The notes beneath the pieces are model-generated. The model was not told the DNA's origin and did no database searches. It saw only the letters and a program-made list of their open reading frames with translations. Shown here piece by piece: positions 36,401-49,580 of a stretch of DNA of 64,000 nt (its first letter is position 1; each line of letters starts with the position of its first letter). Both the position numbers and the translations under genes were made by a program. This DNA is from Aphelocoma coerulescens (Eukaryota; Chordata; Aves; Passeriformes; Corvidae): positions 2,053,501 to 2,117,500 of the forward strand of contig NC_091018.1 in the NCBI RefSeq assembly GCF_041296385.1, in the 5' to 3' direction.

Positions 36401-38624
36401 CAGCTTTCCCCCCTTAGTAAGGATCACATCACACCACCCAGGATGGTGTTCAAATATTTGCTGCTGCCATGACCTATTCAGCATTAGGGTCTTAAATTGA
36501 ATTTCTAAGCTGTAACTTGCATCAGTGTTACTTTTGTTCAGGGAGTAACTTTGTGTGAGAGGCTGTTTGCTCTGCAGTGGGTTTGTGTTTGAAAATGCAG
36601 TGTTATGAAAACACTGCTGCAGTACATGCTGACAGATGACTCATTTTAATATGATGTACTTCGTCTGAACATTGTTAAACAGCACTGAAAGGTTGTTTTT
36701 ACATGACCTGACACCTTTGCATTTCATTTCCTTCTCCCAGTAGAGAAAATGGATGTTAGCATTTTGCCACAGAGATTCCTCTGTGCATTGTCACACTCTG
36801 TGATGGAAATACTGTGAAAATGGATATGGTGTCACCTTCACTTCCCAGATCCAGAATGGATGGGAGCTCTCTGCCCCCAGTGAGTTTCCAGCTATTCCTT
36901 TGTAAGATAAAAATATTTTGCTTTGTTTCTTATGTACCTCTTGTTTTATATTCCAGGTGCTCAATTAACATTCAGTTAAATTGCGTCTCTCCAGGTTTGC
37001 TTTGAGTGGTTGATGCCTAATCAACATCATTGTTATTCTGGGCAGCTCAGTGAAAAACCCAAGTACAAATAAAAGGAACCTGGAATTCTTTTGATAGAAC
37101 GTGTGTGATGAGCTGCTTGAGAAAGCTTGCTGTGTTTTTGGGATGCCACAGACAAAGGCAATTTGCTAGGTCTGGAACATGAATTTTAGAAATTAATCAA
37201 TACACCAGTCAATGCTAAAAAAACCACTTCTGTGCATCTTGTAATAAATGGGAGAAGAGTTAGACTCTCCACTAAGCAATGTTTTTAAATTAAAATTCTC
37301 TTTTCCCAAAGTAATTGAACTGACACATCTCCTATGTTAAATTGCTTTAAATGCTGAATTCTACTATCTGCTACTTGCCTTCTCAAAACTCATCAGAAAA
37401 TCATAAACAAGTTCTCTTCTGACTTAGTATTTATCTTCTGTTGATGTAGTGTTCAATAAGAATCTTCTAACCCACATTTTATTGGCAGGCAAATTTACAA
37501 GAAAATCTTCAGTAAATGCTTCAGGTGTAAGAATGTCCCTGCCATTTGTAAGTTATTGGTCTGCTACATCTTTGCTGAAACAAGAATCCAGATTAGATTT
37601 CCTCTCTTCCAAGAGTCAAGATCACACATACTCTACCCCTAACATGAGCTTTATACTTCACTCTGTGCTTACTGTCATGTTTGAGTGTTTTACACACTTG
37701 TAAACAGGTATTTACAAAGCTGAGCTGGTTTAGCCCAAGCAGAGTACGAGCTGTGTTTCCCAAGGAGTGTTTCTGGTCATCAGTTCTCCAGCTGTGTGTG
37801 TTGAAGGCATTCAGCAGGCAAATGCTTTGATAAAGTCCCATTTTATGTGTAATTGTTCCTTCATACTGGGATTTTGAAATTAAAGGTTTCCATGTAAATG
37901 ATTTGCTCTGTTTTAGACAAAATCCCACCTTTCCAAGTGCGTTTCATTTCTAAAGGATGGAATGACACCAGGAATGTCCTGTCTAAGGGTGACACTGACA
38001 TTCCTTGCCATCACATCTGCAGTAGAACCTGTCCTGTCCTGCATAACTTTATTTTCTTGTAAAGAGCCTAAATAGTGCCTGGGAGCACAGATGTGATGCA
38101 TGGCACACAAAACCAGCATTTTATTTACTCTGACTTTTAACAGGAAAACAACAAACACACCTCACCTCCCTTGCATCTTTTTTTCTGTCATTCAGGGCTA
38201 CATCTAATTAACACTGTTAAAAGTATGGGGCTTTAATTGCATAATCCTTGAGGTTCATTGACCTTGTGAGGCTTTTCTGCCAAGTAAACATGACTATGGG
38301 ATGAAGACTTCTTTTACAGGACCCATAAACTATGATGATAATATTCTTGCCTTTGGTTTTAAGGAATGCTTCATCTTTTCTCAAAAGTGACTTTGCAGCA
38401 AGAGTCCTAAAAATATAAAGTTTTTGTCATTATCGATGCATATTCTTTGGTTTTAGAATTATATTTTTAACAGCAGAGAAGTCTTGGTTATATCAAGGTG
38501 AATTATATTTGTGGACCTCTCAAATATACTCATTAACTCTGAAAAACCTTTTTAGACTTAGTTCTCTTATATCCTTCTTACTGCAAGATCTGAAGGCAGA
38601 TTTCCCAGTTATTAAAATCTGTGT

Positions 38625-38662
38625 CATAGTGTATAAATATATATATATATTACATAGTGTAT
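38625..38662. repeat. AT dinucleotide run between two 10-bp direct repeats
   Basis: CATAGTGTAT at 38625-38634 and again at 38653-38662 bracket an 18-bp A/T-only core made of alternating AT. This looks like a small slippage product, not a transposon target duplication, because the core has no transposon sequence. Confidence 0.75.
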
Positions 38663-41424
38663 GAAGAACGGGAAGACAAACATTAATTAATATTTTTAAA
38701 TCTGTCTGTGTTCCATCCTCTTTTCCCTGGAACAGAAAAGTCCTAGCACAGACTGAATTTTATGAGCTCAGTTAAATGCTGATTATTCTTTTCCTGGTGC
38801 CCAAAGCATCAACTGCACACTCATCTGACTCTCCAAGCACCATTAAGCCAAGTCCCTGTTGCTGCTATGGAGTGTTGATGATTATATCTGCTCTGTGTTT
38901 CTCAGCAGGATCCTCTCTCTCAATGAGGATGCTCAAAAGTGATGTTTCCTGTGGGCTGCCTCGTGAAGATACAGCCCTGCCTCAGTAAAACTCCTCTCCA
39001 TCTGTTAGAGGGTGCTCTTAACTACAGATCTGCCTTCACTCTGGAGAGGGAGCAGGTTTTAATTCACACACCAGTTTGAAATGTAACAAAAAATAATCCA
39101 TTGACTTTGAGCTGTGCAGTAGAGTAATAAAAAGGACAAGGTAAAGAGCTGGTATGTAAATATTCACCAAGGAAAAAAAAATAATGTTAATTGCTGAGTT
39201 TGACTGGTAGCTTCTTTTCTGATTGGGGTCATAAACAGCATTTCTTTCCTGTGAGAAGTTGGGAATGTTTGGTCACAAAAATAACACCTAAGACATGCAA
39301 TTAGTCTGTTTGGACACTGTCCTGTTTTACAAACCTCACTGACCTTTGCTATTTCCTTTATTTCTACCAAGATCTAAGAACGTTTTTCTGATGTTGATTT
39401 CACTCTGATAACTTTGAGGTGCATCACACGTGTATTGTACCACACTGCAGGCTGCAGAGGCAGCATAATGGAAGCAGGATAATCTTTGAATGTGATATGA
39501 AACATTCCTCTGGTTTCGTATCAAAATTAATTATTTCAGAGCAATTTGCTGCTCTGTTCTGTTTTTAACAAAGCCCAAATCCAAGGAGCTGCTGTGCTCA
39601 GCAAGACCAACACATATTTTTGGCAGGGCCAGCATATTTTGACCCAAAGCTGAGGTGATAGCTACCAGAGGTCTTCAGAGCACCAAAGCTGCTTTCCATG
39701 AAGTCTGAGAACCAATATCTGGCCTCTTGTTGGGCAACAGCCAAATCATATTATAATGCTCCTTATCTTGCTTCATTTACCTGATAAGGTAATGAGACTT
39801 GCACAGCAGTTTTAATTCAAGGGTGTCTTTCACTGTGCAGTCAGCTTTATGTGGAACAGTTTCTTCCAGATTAAATCATAGCCCCGATTTTGGGTGGTGC
39901 CTGTGGGCTGTAGGAATTTAACACAGGATAGGCAGCTGTCAGTTAACTTTCAAGAATTGTAGTAAAGTACCTTTGCATTAGATGTTGTGAGTATATTTGA
40001 TCTCTGCTGGCTAGCTGGGAAAGAAATGGCGAAGTTCCACGGCAGAATTTTCTGTCCCTTGCAGTTTTTACGTTTGATAATCATTAGTGAAGATCATGAG
40101 AAGTGCTTGACAATAACAACACACGTAATTCTGGCTCTGAGAACCTGTTAGGACAGAAAAACCCCAAAAACTTCAACCAACACACCAGCCCACCAGTCTA
40201 ATAGTATATTTAAATTTAATTTCTGTTAATTCTTGTCCTGCACAACACTATCCTGCTGTGAAGCACAGACCATGGGCTAGTTGAGGCTCTTTCCCTGAAG
40301 ACCAACTGCTCTCTTTTTCCAGCTTGTTTTACATTTAGCACGCTGATCAAGTACAATTGTCTCTTTTGTAAGTGTACTGGGAGGGGACCTGGAGTCACTT
40401 GAAGCTGTGTTAAGGTCAGGATCAGGTGCAGAACCCAAAGGATGGAACCTGCAGATGCCCACTTAAACACTGGAGTTCATTCCCTTTTATCAGAGCTACA
40501 GTATCAGCTGATAAGCAGGGCATGTAATTGGTCTGATCAATTAATAATGCCATCTCTTCTCTTGCTCTCTGTAGAAGAACTTGAATCCTCTGTTGTGATC
40601 CAGGGAATGCTCCTGATGCATGTTCCTGCCACCCCAACACCTATTCCTGGATTTCAGTGCCCTGAACTTGCTTGCCTGCAGTGATTAACAAGCACAAATA
40701 AATGCTGTGATATGAGAGTAGGTTGCAATGCTCAAGCTCCTGTGCACAATTTTGTTGAGCTTTACACCTAAAATAGGTGCAGTTGAACTGCAGTGGCTAC
40801 AAACCTTGCTCTAGAGAAACTGGGTTGGAACAGCAGCCGTGCTTTTTGTTGAGACTGGTTTGTATAAGCAGCACTGAAGCTGTGACAGCTCACAGGACTG
40901 AGCAGTGACCTCCCCTGGAGAGGCTCTTCCGTGGTGTTCAGTGTTTGGGGAGTTCACTGTGCCTGGTTCTAGTCTGGAATTGCCCAGTACCTGGAAATGC
41001 TGACTATTACTGCTTCTTCCTCTGCGTGGTTTACTTTTTAAAGCAAGCACCAGTAAAGCCCAGAGCTCCCTACAGTGCTGACTGAACTCCTCAGGGTGTC
41101 TTGGCAGAATAAAGGGGTGTGTGTGGTGGTGGTGGGGGATTTTTTGTTTTGTTTAAACAAAGGACCCTTGGATCAAATGCTGAGTGAAAAAATGTGATGA
41201 AGCAGCACCACTGTCCAATACTGCAGGCAGATGTGAAGAACCAGCTACAGTTTAATTAAACACCAGTTAGACCAACACATTAAAATTTTCATTCAAACCT
41301 AATTCTTGGATAAAAAGGCAAAAATTTTAGTTCAAAAGCTGCACAATGCCTATGAATGTGCATGGGCTGTGGGTCCCAGTGCGAGTAGTGTGTACAGCAT
41401 AACCTGAATGGCTCAATTAGACAG

Positions 41425-41468
41425 AATTCTGAATATTGCAGGATGGAATTCTGAATATTGCAGGATGG
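41425..41468 (+). repeat. Perfect 22-bp tandem duplication
   Basis: Two identical adjacent copies, 41425-41446 and 41447-41468, each beginning AATTCTGAATATTGC and ending AGGATGG. No mismatch between them, so the duplication is recent. Confidence 0.97.
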
Positions 41469-42012
41469 CAGGACCAGGGGCTCTGCCACTTGAAATGTCC
41501 ACTGGTCAGGGAAAAGTAAAAATCATTTTCTAGCTTTACCAGACCCACATCCTTTCTATTGGAAGCCATGTGCTGCAGCGTGGGGCTAAAGTATATTTTC
41601 TTAGACAGAAAGAACAGGGTAAATAAAGTTTACTGTGCTGAAAAACAACTTTTATTATACAATGTAAATAGGTAACTCATAAAAAGAGCTGGGGAAAATT
41701 CAGTGAGGATTTGAAGCTGGAATTTGATTCAGAGACTTCCAATACCTGATTGTTTATTTCATAACCCTGTTCCTGGGAGACTGGAGATTTTTCTCATGCA
41801 GAAAAAATAAACTTTTTTTTCCTTGGAAATAAATATCAAATATTCTCATTAATTTTAATGACTTTTGCATAAGCCAAAGTTTCAGCAAGGACTTTTTTTT
41901 CCTTCAGAACCCGTCATTTCGAACGTAGTGAAATTTTAAATAAATTGAGAGTGAGTTAACTGTTTTTCTTTTTATTTTCTTTTATTCTCTTTGGGAAAAT
42001 GTAATTGTAATT
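41469..42012. other. Unique AT-rich sequence
   Basis: T runs at about 41813-41821 and 41893-41900; no open frame, repeat family or RNA gene recognised. Confidence 0.5.
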
Positions 42013-42297
42013 TTAAAAACTCTGCTTGTTGTCATCACCACTTTCTTTTTTCTGCAGATAGATTTGGGTGTTGCAGGCAGTGAGCACCTGTTGCTTCTTG
42101 GATTTCCATTCATTCACTCGAGCACATACATCACCAAAAGGGTCAATTCTCTCAGTACTTAGATTATAAATCTGAACATACACAGAGATCTTGAGATTTG
42201 TCTGGTATCCCAAAATCTTCCTACTGAGTGCTGACTCGTTCCTAGTATCTAAAATGTTGTTTTTAAGTACAAGCCATAAATATTCCTCCAGCCTTTT
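42013..42297 (-). other. Exon-like minus-strand open segment, unassigned
   Basis: The minus strand is open for 94 codons between stops. Its translation is unlike most chance frames here in having a balanced composition with charged residues and few C, H or W; for example it includes STERIDPFGDVCARVNEWK. An AG acceptor (CATTTTAG, ending at about 42252) precedes the best part, but its pyrimidine tract is poor, and the only donor inside (CAACAG then GTGCTC) is weak. The frame ends in TAA at 42013-42015. I do not recognise the protein. It could be a terminal exon, a decayed retrocopy or chance; low confidence. Confidence 0.2.
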
Positions 42298-44410
42298 TCA
42301 TTCAGATACAACACTACGAATATTTGGAGAAACTGAGAAGTCCAAATGCAAATTTTCCTCTTTGTCTTTTGCATTTGACCATTTTAAGGACTTGCACACG
42401 GAATTTCTGAATGAGTTAAAGCTGGATGAGGTAAAGCATTATCTGAATTGTTCATTAGTTTACTCTTATGTGCTGTAAATCTCCCAACTTTATTAGAAAA
42501 AAGGGGCTTTGGCCACAAATTCTGCCTTGCAGTAAATTGCACCAGCCCCTAATGTGGTTAATACTTTTAGCTTTTTTAAAAGTGCACATTTATTCAAGAC
42601 AACCTCTAATTTTAATGGCCAAAATCTAGGATATGGAAGAAACTAAGTGTGTGTGTGTGGAAAACTCACCCCTATTAGCAGAGGAAGAATAAAGAGCAAA
42701 GAAGAGACACTTTTAGATTTGCTTGCATCTCCCAAGATTTTATTATTAGATTTCTTTGGTCTAATTAATCGGACTCTGCACATCTTGGGAGCTCTTGTTC
42801 TGTTTCAGACCTAGAGAGCTGATCTTAAATGGTTTATTGGTAATTTCCTCAAGTTTCTCCATAATTTTCAAGTGTTGCTTCAGACAGGGATTGTCTTATA
42901 CAACAAAAAAATATTAATTTTAAATTTCTTTGCTGGACCTGTTCCTGCTTTTGCTTTGTCCTCCCATTCAAGAGTCTTGATGGTGGTTAAACAGCTCTTA
43001 CTGAGAGCAGCTACTGCTCTTTTGTACTTTGAAGTGACAGAGACTGAACCTTTGATAGTAAAAAACCTCACATAAAATCATTAAAGCACTGAAAACGGTG
43101 GGAAGAATTGCAACTTAACAGATGTTGCTTCTGGCTCTTAGTGTGGTATTGTAGTTGCTGCAATTGTGTAAGGAGAGGCTAAGAGGCTTTTCAGAATGTG
43201 GGATCAGTCATATCTGTGGCTTTACATGGAATGGGATTTTTGTGAGAGATAATTGTTTTTAAGGTGTCAGCAAAAGCTCAAACCTTTATCACTGCTGAGC
43301 AGGCTGAAGTGCTCGAGGGCTTGAGTCGTGTACTTTGGAGATGTGCAAGATTTCTGAGGCTTTCTCTGCTGAGAGTGCTGTACATGGAACACTGGGTTTT
43401 GCTCATAGCTCGAGCCATTTTTGACCTTTACCCTGCAAACTGGCAATTAACGTTTCCAGACCTTGTTAGCATATGTAAATGTGAGATAATTGCTGTATTT
43501 TTAAGAGAAATCACTGCTAGCTGAATTTCAAGACAAGTTCTTTCAGCTGTGGCTGCTGTTGGTTTTCAGTATGCTGAGGTTTCATTGGTCCTGGTGAAAA
43601 TTGATGGGGAAATTTGATTTGCAGCTGCTCAGCAGTGGTAATTTGTGATCAAGGGATGAGCTGGCATGGGGGCAGCAGGGCCTGGGTGGAGAGGCCATTC
43701 ATTGGTCTGGGAGCAGGAATGCAGAGATGGAGCAGCTTGTGGGCGAGGGAAGCTTCCTGGGGTGGTGAGTATGGACCAGCCACAGCACTGCCCTGTGGAT
43801 ATCATGGAATTCCAGGGCTCAGGGGCTGCCTTTGGGCAGCAGAGCTGGGCTGGGAGTGGGTTCATGCTGTGCTTGCAGGAGGGACTTTGGTGTGAGGCTA
43901 TGAAGGAACCTGCTTGTGGTGCTTCTTTGCAGACTCCTTGTAGAACTTGCGGCCACAAGACACCACCCAAGGTGTTGCTCTTTCATTTATTTACTTTTCC
44001 TTTTTTTTAATGTTCTGACACAAACATGTTTAATTTGCCTCCAGAGGTGCACTCAAAATTTCCTAACCAAATAAACATCTGGAAACTGCTGAATTGCCTG
44101 TTCTTTCAGTCAGGGGATACCCTGAAGGGTTCTTAGCATAATGCAAATCTGGGGACTCTGGTTTAGACAGATTAAAATGCATCAGGCTCCAGCAGTGTGC
44201 TTTTCATTCTGCCTGTGAGAATTACATATTTCTGTTTCAGCATTGAGAGAAGACTGAGAAATAATGTAGTCTTTTGTCATGTATAGTGTTCCAGCACAGA
44301 GTTTGTTTTGTGGATAATGGTTTTTGTTATCCTGGCTCTACTTTAGAAGAAGGTTTGGGAAGTGTAAAGAGCGTACAAGTGCGACCCTTTTTGAAATTGT
44401 CTCTACTTTG
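42298..44410. other. Unique sequence, no gene recognised
   Basis: A short GT run at 42646-42658. The 43.6-44.0 kb part is GC-richer and opens overlapping frames up to 114 codons on both strands. No domain, RNA gene or repeat family is recognised. Confidence 0.5.
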
Positions 44411-44459
44411 AGGTTGGGATGGGACTAGATGAACTCAATGTGGTCTTTCTAACCCAAAT
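44411..44459 (+). mobile_element. Possible CR1 tail remnant
   Basis: AGGTTGGGATGGGACTAGAT, GAACTCAATGTGGTCTTTCT and AACCCAAA resemble the CR1 tail 'GGTTGGACTAGATGATCTTTAAGGTCCCTTCCAACCC' with losses. Only about 50 bp match, so this may be chance. Confidence 0.4.
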
Positions 44460-45780
44460 TGCTTCCTGACTTTTGTTATATTTGCCTGTCTGGGGAGTTG
44501 GTGTGATGTAATTACTGCAACAGGAAGCTGAACCAGGTAGTCTGGTTTGCTTTCCCTGCTTGGGATGAACTTAACAAAAAATCCAATTCTAGCCAGAGTT
44601 TGCCTTTTGATGTTGCAAACATTTATCCTTTGTGCACATGGTGACTCCTGCAAGGAGTCCTGTGAATGCTGTTTCTCAAGCCTACCACAAATAAAATGAA
44701 GACTTTTGAAAGACAGTTCTGCTTTTATGGAGCTGTTGCATTGCTTAATTACATATTTAAGGCTGAACCATAAACACATTTGTTTTATGCTTGGCATAAC
44801 CTCAACAGTTTTCATTGCACTTGAGTTTATGGATAAATGCATTTTTGTATGGATGATCCATCAGGACCATGTTTAAAAATAAATCGTGACTATCTCTGGT
44901 TTGTTATCCAGTTAGACTGATCTACAGGCTGTTAACAGTTCTGAGAGGCTTTTGCTTCAGTTTGACCAGAAGTTGTCCTGTCCTTGAGAATTTCTATTGA
45001 AAGAACGTTCCTCAGTGAAATACCAGGTGTCACTTGCAACATCTCACCTGAAACAGGAAATTTCCCTCGATTTTGGTCTGAGCTATACAAACACTTGCCA
45101 GAGTCTTAGAAGCTAATACCCAAAGCAAAAAAACCCAGGCAAACCCCAAAACAATATTCAGACATACCATCCTTGTCCTAAGTTTTTTTCTTCCCTCTGT
45201 TTTTTTTAAATTTTTTTTTATTTTCAATGCTCAGTGCTCTGTTTGCTTCATCTGAGTGCTCTCTATTTTTTTTGTCTTCTCAATGTTAAGACCTTTTTTA
45301 GGGTAACATGTACTTATTTAAGACTGGCTGCTGGTTCTCCAGCTCTGAATTGTACCTTTATGAATCCTGCAGCTCTACTACCCCATAATAGTAGATTAAG
45401 TTTGGAGATAGTCACCGATGGGGAGAATTGTGCTGCTCTGGAGACAGGCTTCCCATCTTTTTTCCCTTTTATATTACCTCTTTAAATGAGATGTTACATT
45501 TCAGAGGATGAATGTGGTAAAATGTTTCTTTGTGTATTCCCCCAGTTGTTAATAAAATAAATACGATCAGGCAAGTCAATGCATTTCTGAGCAAAGACTC
45601 ATCTGGTTTTTTATTCTGTTGTATTTGTTGGAGTGTGATTTTGGTTTTATTCCTGCATGTGGTCACAGTTAGACTTGCCTTTTGTATCTTTTATCTATCT
45701 TTTAATAAAGCAAGATGAGGGTGTGGTTATTGTCAGAATTGACTTCTGGAACAGAGTAATAAATGAGGTTTTAATGGGAA
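44460..45780. other. Unique sequence, no gene recognised
   Basis: A minus-strand frame of 135 codons (44435-44842) overlaps the CR1-like tail and has no recognised domain. T-rich runs at 45183-45222 lie next to an A/C-rich tract at about 45120-45155. Nothing else recognised. Confidence 0.5.
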
Positions 45781-45920
45781 GTTGGAAACACTGATGATTT
45801 ATGGCTTCCTACAGCACTCATTAGACACACACATCAGTGTGCAACATGCCATAAATTATGGTGGATGCTGTAAAAAGCCATAAATTGTCATTTTCAATTC
45901 CAGTTATCACCATTAAAGAC
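45781..45920. promoter_or_regulatory. Cluster of CDX/HOX13-type sites
   Basis: TTTATGG at 45798-45804 and CCATAAA at 45849-45855 and 45878-45884 are the same 7-bp motif in both orientations, the core bound by caudal (CDX) and posterior HOX (group 13) homeodomains. The middle one is part of CCATAAATTATGG (45849-45861), whose arms are reverse complements around one base. Three copies in 87 bp of non-repetitive sequence is more than expected by chance. The binding assignment is family knowledge; enhancer function is inference. Confidence 0.35.
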
Positions 45921-48900
45921 TTTTATTCCCTGCTGTTTTTGTGAGTTTCCATGGCTTCCTCACCAATTCCCTGACTAATGATTTCAGCAGCTGCAGGAAG
46001 ATGACCCAGAGATGCAGTGGCTGATTAGGTAACACAATTGCCTTAAAGCTGTGAAGTCAGAGGTTAAACTGCTTTATAGAGAAAATACCATCTTCCAGTC
46101 TGCTAACATCCTTAACACCGAGTGTTTCTGAATTTCGTTTGCACCAGCAGCGTTATTTTTCCTCGCTGTTGTTAATATCTGCCTACTGAACCCCAGAAAT
46201 GCTTTAGAAATACCACTATCAGTTTGCTGAACAGCCAGCTGCAGCAGAATCGAGATAAGCTCAGTCCTGTGGAGCAGCTCAGTCTGTCCTGCTGATCTGC
46301 CCATCACGAGTTTGCAGCGGAGGAGATGTTGCTGCTCTTGCTGCAGTACCCTGTAGCAGCTGTAATACTTGGAAGGGATGAGCCATCAAATCACTGGGTT
46401 GTGTGTTTGATTCTGTGTTGCAAATCGACCGGAGTGGGGCTAAATAAGGTGAGGCAATTGCAGGGAACGCTCAGGGTTTTTCCTTGTGCAGCACTTGGCT
46501 CTGGGGAAGGTGTTGTGTTCCTCCGAGCTGCAGGGGTTTCACTTCCAGCCCTGTGCAGAGGCTCGTGCAGCAGGAAGGCAAGAAAGGCTGTATTAAAGTG
46601 TACTTCTAATTTTAGACACCTTTGGGGCTCCTTTTGTTTGAGAAGCGAGTGGTACCTGTTAGGCTGCTGGCTATGAAGAGTCATGATGGAAACTACACAC
46701 TGCAGCTTGCAAATGCAATGCAAACCCCAAATAATTCATCCTGGCTTTCCCAAGAAATTCTTTCTGACGAGTCTATTCTTTTCTCTGAACACTTGTGTGC
46801 ACCAGGGCTCTTGGGGAGATTTTTTTCTCTGCCACACCTTCATTAAACCTTACTTTAGCAAGTATCTTTGCTCATCCAGCATCTTCCAGTTCAGGGTACT
46901 GAAGACAGAGAAGGACATCTCTCTGGAAAGCCAAGTTTCAATCTTGTTTTAGGCACAATGGAAAGGATAATTCTGATAAAATGAATTTGAACATTTTACT
47001 GGCCATTTTTGTTGCATTATGAGAGAAGAGCTTTTTGTGTTCCTCCATCCCCCCACTCCTCTCACTGACTACTAAAGCACATTTTTGGCTAAATCGTGCC
47101 CTCTAGTGCGTCACTTCGGCGGGATTTAAATTACAAACCTTTGTTGTGACCGAGGTGGGGATTTTTTCGTTTTCTCTCTCAGGTAGCTTGGATAATTAAT
47201 CCAGTATAGTTCATATGAACAGGTAATTTATACCCCTTGTCAGGTGAGGGAGAGGGCAATGGTTGTGTAGCTGTGATGTGTTCCTAAAGCTGCCACACTT
47301 TGCTGTCAGAGTGTGCAGGAGGGGAGCAGAGCTGGCTGTAATCCTGGTTTAGCAGTAATTTCAGAGCTGTCCATGGCATGGGTGACCTCGAGAGCAATCC
47401 CAAGCTAGGAAAGAGAAGGCCAATAAGAAATAACTTCCAGGTTTTTAGGTTTTTTTTTAAACTAGCTCTATAGTGTGTCTAGTTGATTACATTGAAAAGG
47501 GCCAGCGAACATTAGAAAAAAAAAAAAAAGTCAGCTGAAGTAAATATACAACCTGAATAAAATCACTGCTGACTTAAGTACAGGAATACCTCTTAGAGTC
47601 AGGAGTGATGAACAGCTTTTGCTGACTGCTGATTCCAACCATTGTTTAAATTCAGCCTGAGGACTGCAATATCCTGTGGTTGGGTAACAGCAGAAGAGAT
47701 CATCCCCTGCTTTAAAATGCTCACACGCTTTACATATTCAATTACATTTCACATTTTATAGTAATGGCAACAGTGTCTGTAAAATGTGTTTGCCACAGTC
47801 CAGTTCGCTCAGATTTACTGCAGAACCAGCCCTTGTGCCATCAGTTCTCTCCTGCCTTCAGAGGGCATCACCAAGGCTTTTATCATCCAAGCCTGGGAGA
47901 CACATTTCAATAGGAATTGTGAGTGAAGGGAAAGAAGTACTTGGTGTTCGGTGTGTATTTCATCAAATAAGCATCTTTTAGAAAAAAAAATTGAGGCTCT
48001 AGTCCTACTGAATTCTTTTACAGCTTTTAAGATATGGAATTTATTCACATGTTGAAGTTTTTTTTGTGCTTTTGAGATATTCTTCAACTCTGACCTTAAG
48101 AGGTTGTGTAAGAAAATAATTTCATTCTTATGACCACTAGGTCTCAAATGAATTTTGATGCTGTACTTGATTTATGTTGAGGGTTTTTTTTTTAATCTGC
48201 TTTAAAAAAACCTGCAAATCTGAAATTTTTAAGAATGGAATATCTGATCAATTCAGTTTCACTGAGAAACTTTGCTTGCCATTTACTTCAATGCTGTTTC
48301 AAAACAGTGGGGTTTTTGTTTGTTGGATTTTCTGTTTGGTTCTTGTTTGGTTTTTTTAATGACTGTTTTCACATTTTGGAAATTGAACGTGTTGACTTCT
48401 TCCTGGTGAACTTTTTTTGGGTGATGGTGAGGAATCATAACTTGTGAAATATTTGGAGTTTGGGAACAATTTATTTCTTATCTGTTTAAGAGTAATTTTT
48501 GAGCAGTCACATGTATATATCTCAAGATGCTGTGATTTTTTTACCCTTCTCCTGCAATGATTGGATAAAAAGAATTAGCAATATAGAATATGCAATCTAA
48601 TAGTTGAATTTAAGGGTGCCATAATGACATCTGATTGCAGTTAGGATTTGAAGGTGAGCAGGTGTGGAGCTTCCTCTCCTGTGACAAAGTCTCCTCATAT
48701 TCTGGATGCGTTTCTGCATCCTCTCAGTCCTCGATGAATTACTGCATCCTGCCACACAAACTTTGGGACACTGACACAGTCTGCAAGGCCACCTAGAAAC
48801 AGGAAATATGTGATGGCTGAAACAGTCCCATGGTTTGTGTCCCCAGGTTTTTCCATGTTTGTGCCAGGTGGGTTTAAGAACAAGAAGAAGACACCTGTTA

Positions 48901-49349
48901 ATCTCCAGTAACCCTTATGCACTTCACACGGGGAAGTCTTAAATGCAATAAAGGACAGAACTACTAAGCTGATATTTTGAGCAATAATTTCTGTTTTGGA
49001 GACTATGCCCAAGAAACTTCATCACATTGTCCCAGGCAGGATTTATGATTTCTCTCCTGCGTCCCATTCTCTGTGATTCCAACTGTGTCAGCATGCTCAA
49101 GGTCTGTTTTTCAGTAACAGATGTTTTTCCCACTTCTGCACAAAGTAACTGCAGCTGATACTTAATCATAAATATCTCTAAGAAGATATTTTTAAATTAA
49201 AATGATATAAATTACTTCAAAATTACCACACGCTTGAAATATACACACTGCATTTATTTGTTTTGAATTGATGAATTGTTTATGGAGCACATACACACAT
49301 AGCCTTTTGTTCCAAAATGAATGGGTAGAAAAATTTGGAAACATTGGCT
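45921..49349. other. Unique sequence, no gene recognised
   Basis: Poly(A) run of 14 at 47516-47529; T runs near 47451 and 48184. Longest frames are 110-116 codons at 46.3-46.7 and 47.8-48.1 kb, without domains. No transposon recognised. Confidence 0.5.
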
Positions 49350-49580
49350 GAAAAATTTCTTTCCATTTCGAGCTTGCCTCTCCCTAGCTATTAGTCAGCT
49401 GTGTATGTAAGAGCTCTGTCTGGATGAAAATAAATCAGTTGTGCTGATTAAAAGTAGCTTAATTATTGTCTTCCAGTTGCAAGGATATTACAAAGCTCTC
49501 TCTTTCCAATGGTTAAAATCTCTTTCTGATTTCTCACCTAAATTTATTTATGGCCACGGTTTGTCTGCCTGACTTGAGAT
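49350..49580. promoter_or_regulatory. Possible conserved non-coding element
   Basis: Contains ATAAATCAGTTGTGCTGATT (about 49430), AAAGTAGCTTAATTATTGTC (about 49451), AATTTATTTATGGCC (about 49542) and an inverted CCAAT (CCAATGG, about 49507) in non-repetitive sequence. The texture is similar to the patches at 18.4 and 60.9 kb. Call by motif density only. Confidence 0.25.

Larger units (their letters stand above)
31710..41424. other. Ten kilobases of unique sequence, no gene recognised
   Basis: Longest open frames are about 111-117 codons (32771-33124 +, 37593-37928 -) with no recognised domain. A C run (CCCCCCCC) lies at about 33163-33170 and a hairpin at 33403-33440. A run of TAAT-type cores with TTTAATTGCATAATCC lies near 38232. 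A TG/TGG-rich patch lies at 41115-41138. No transposon was recognised in this span, making it the longest repeat-free stretch in the window. Confidence 0.5.

Noticed and set aside
38625..38662. Target-site duplication around an insertion
   Set aside because: The core is only an 18-bp A/T run, so slippage is simpler.
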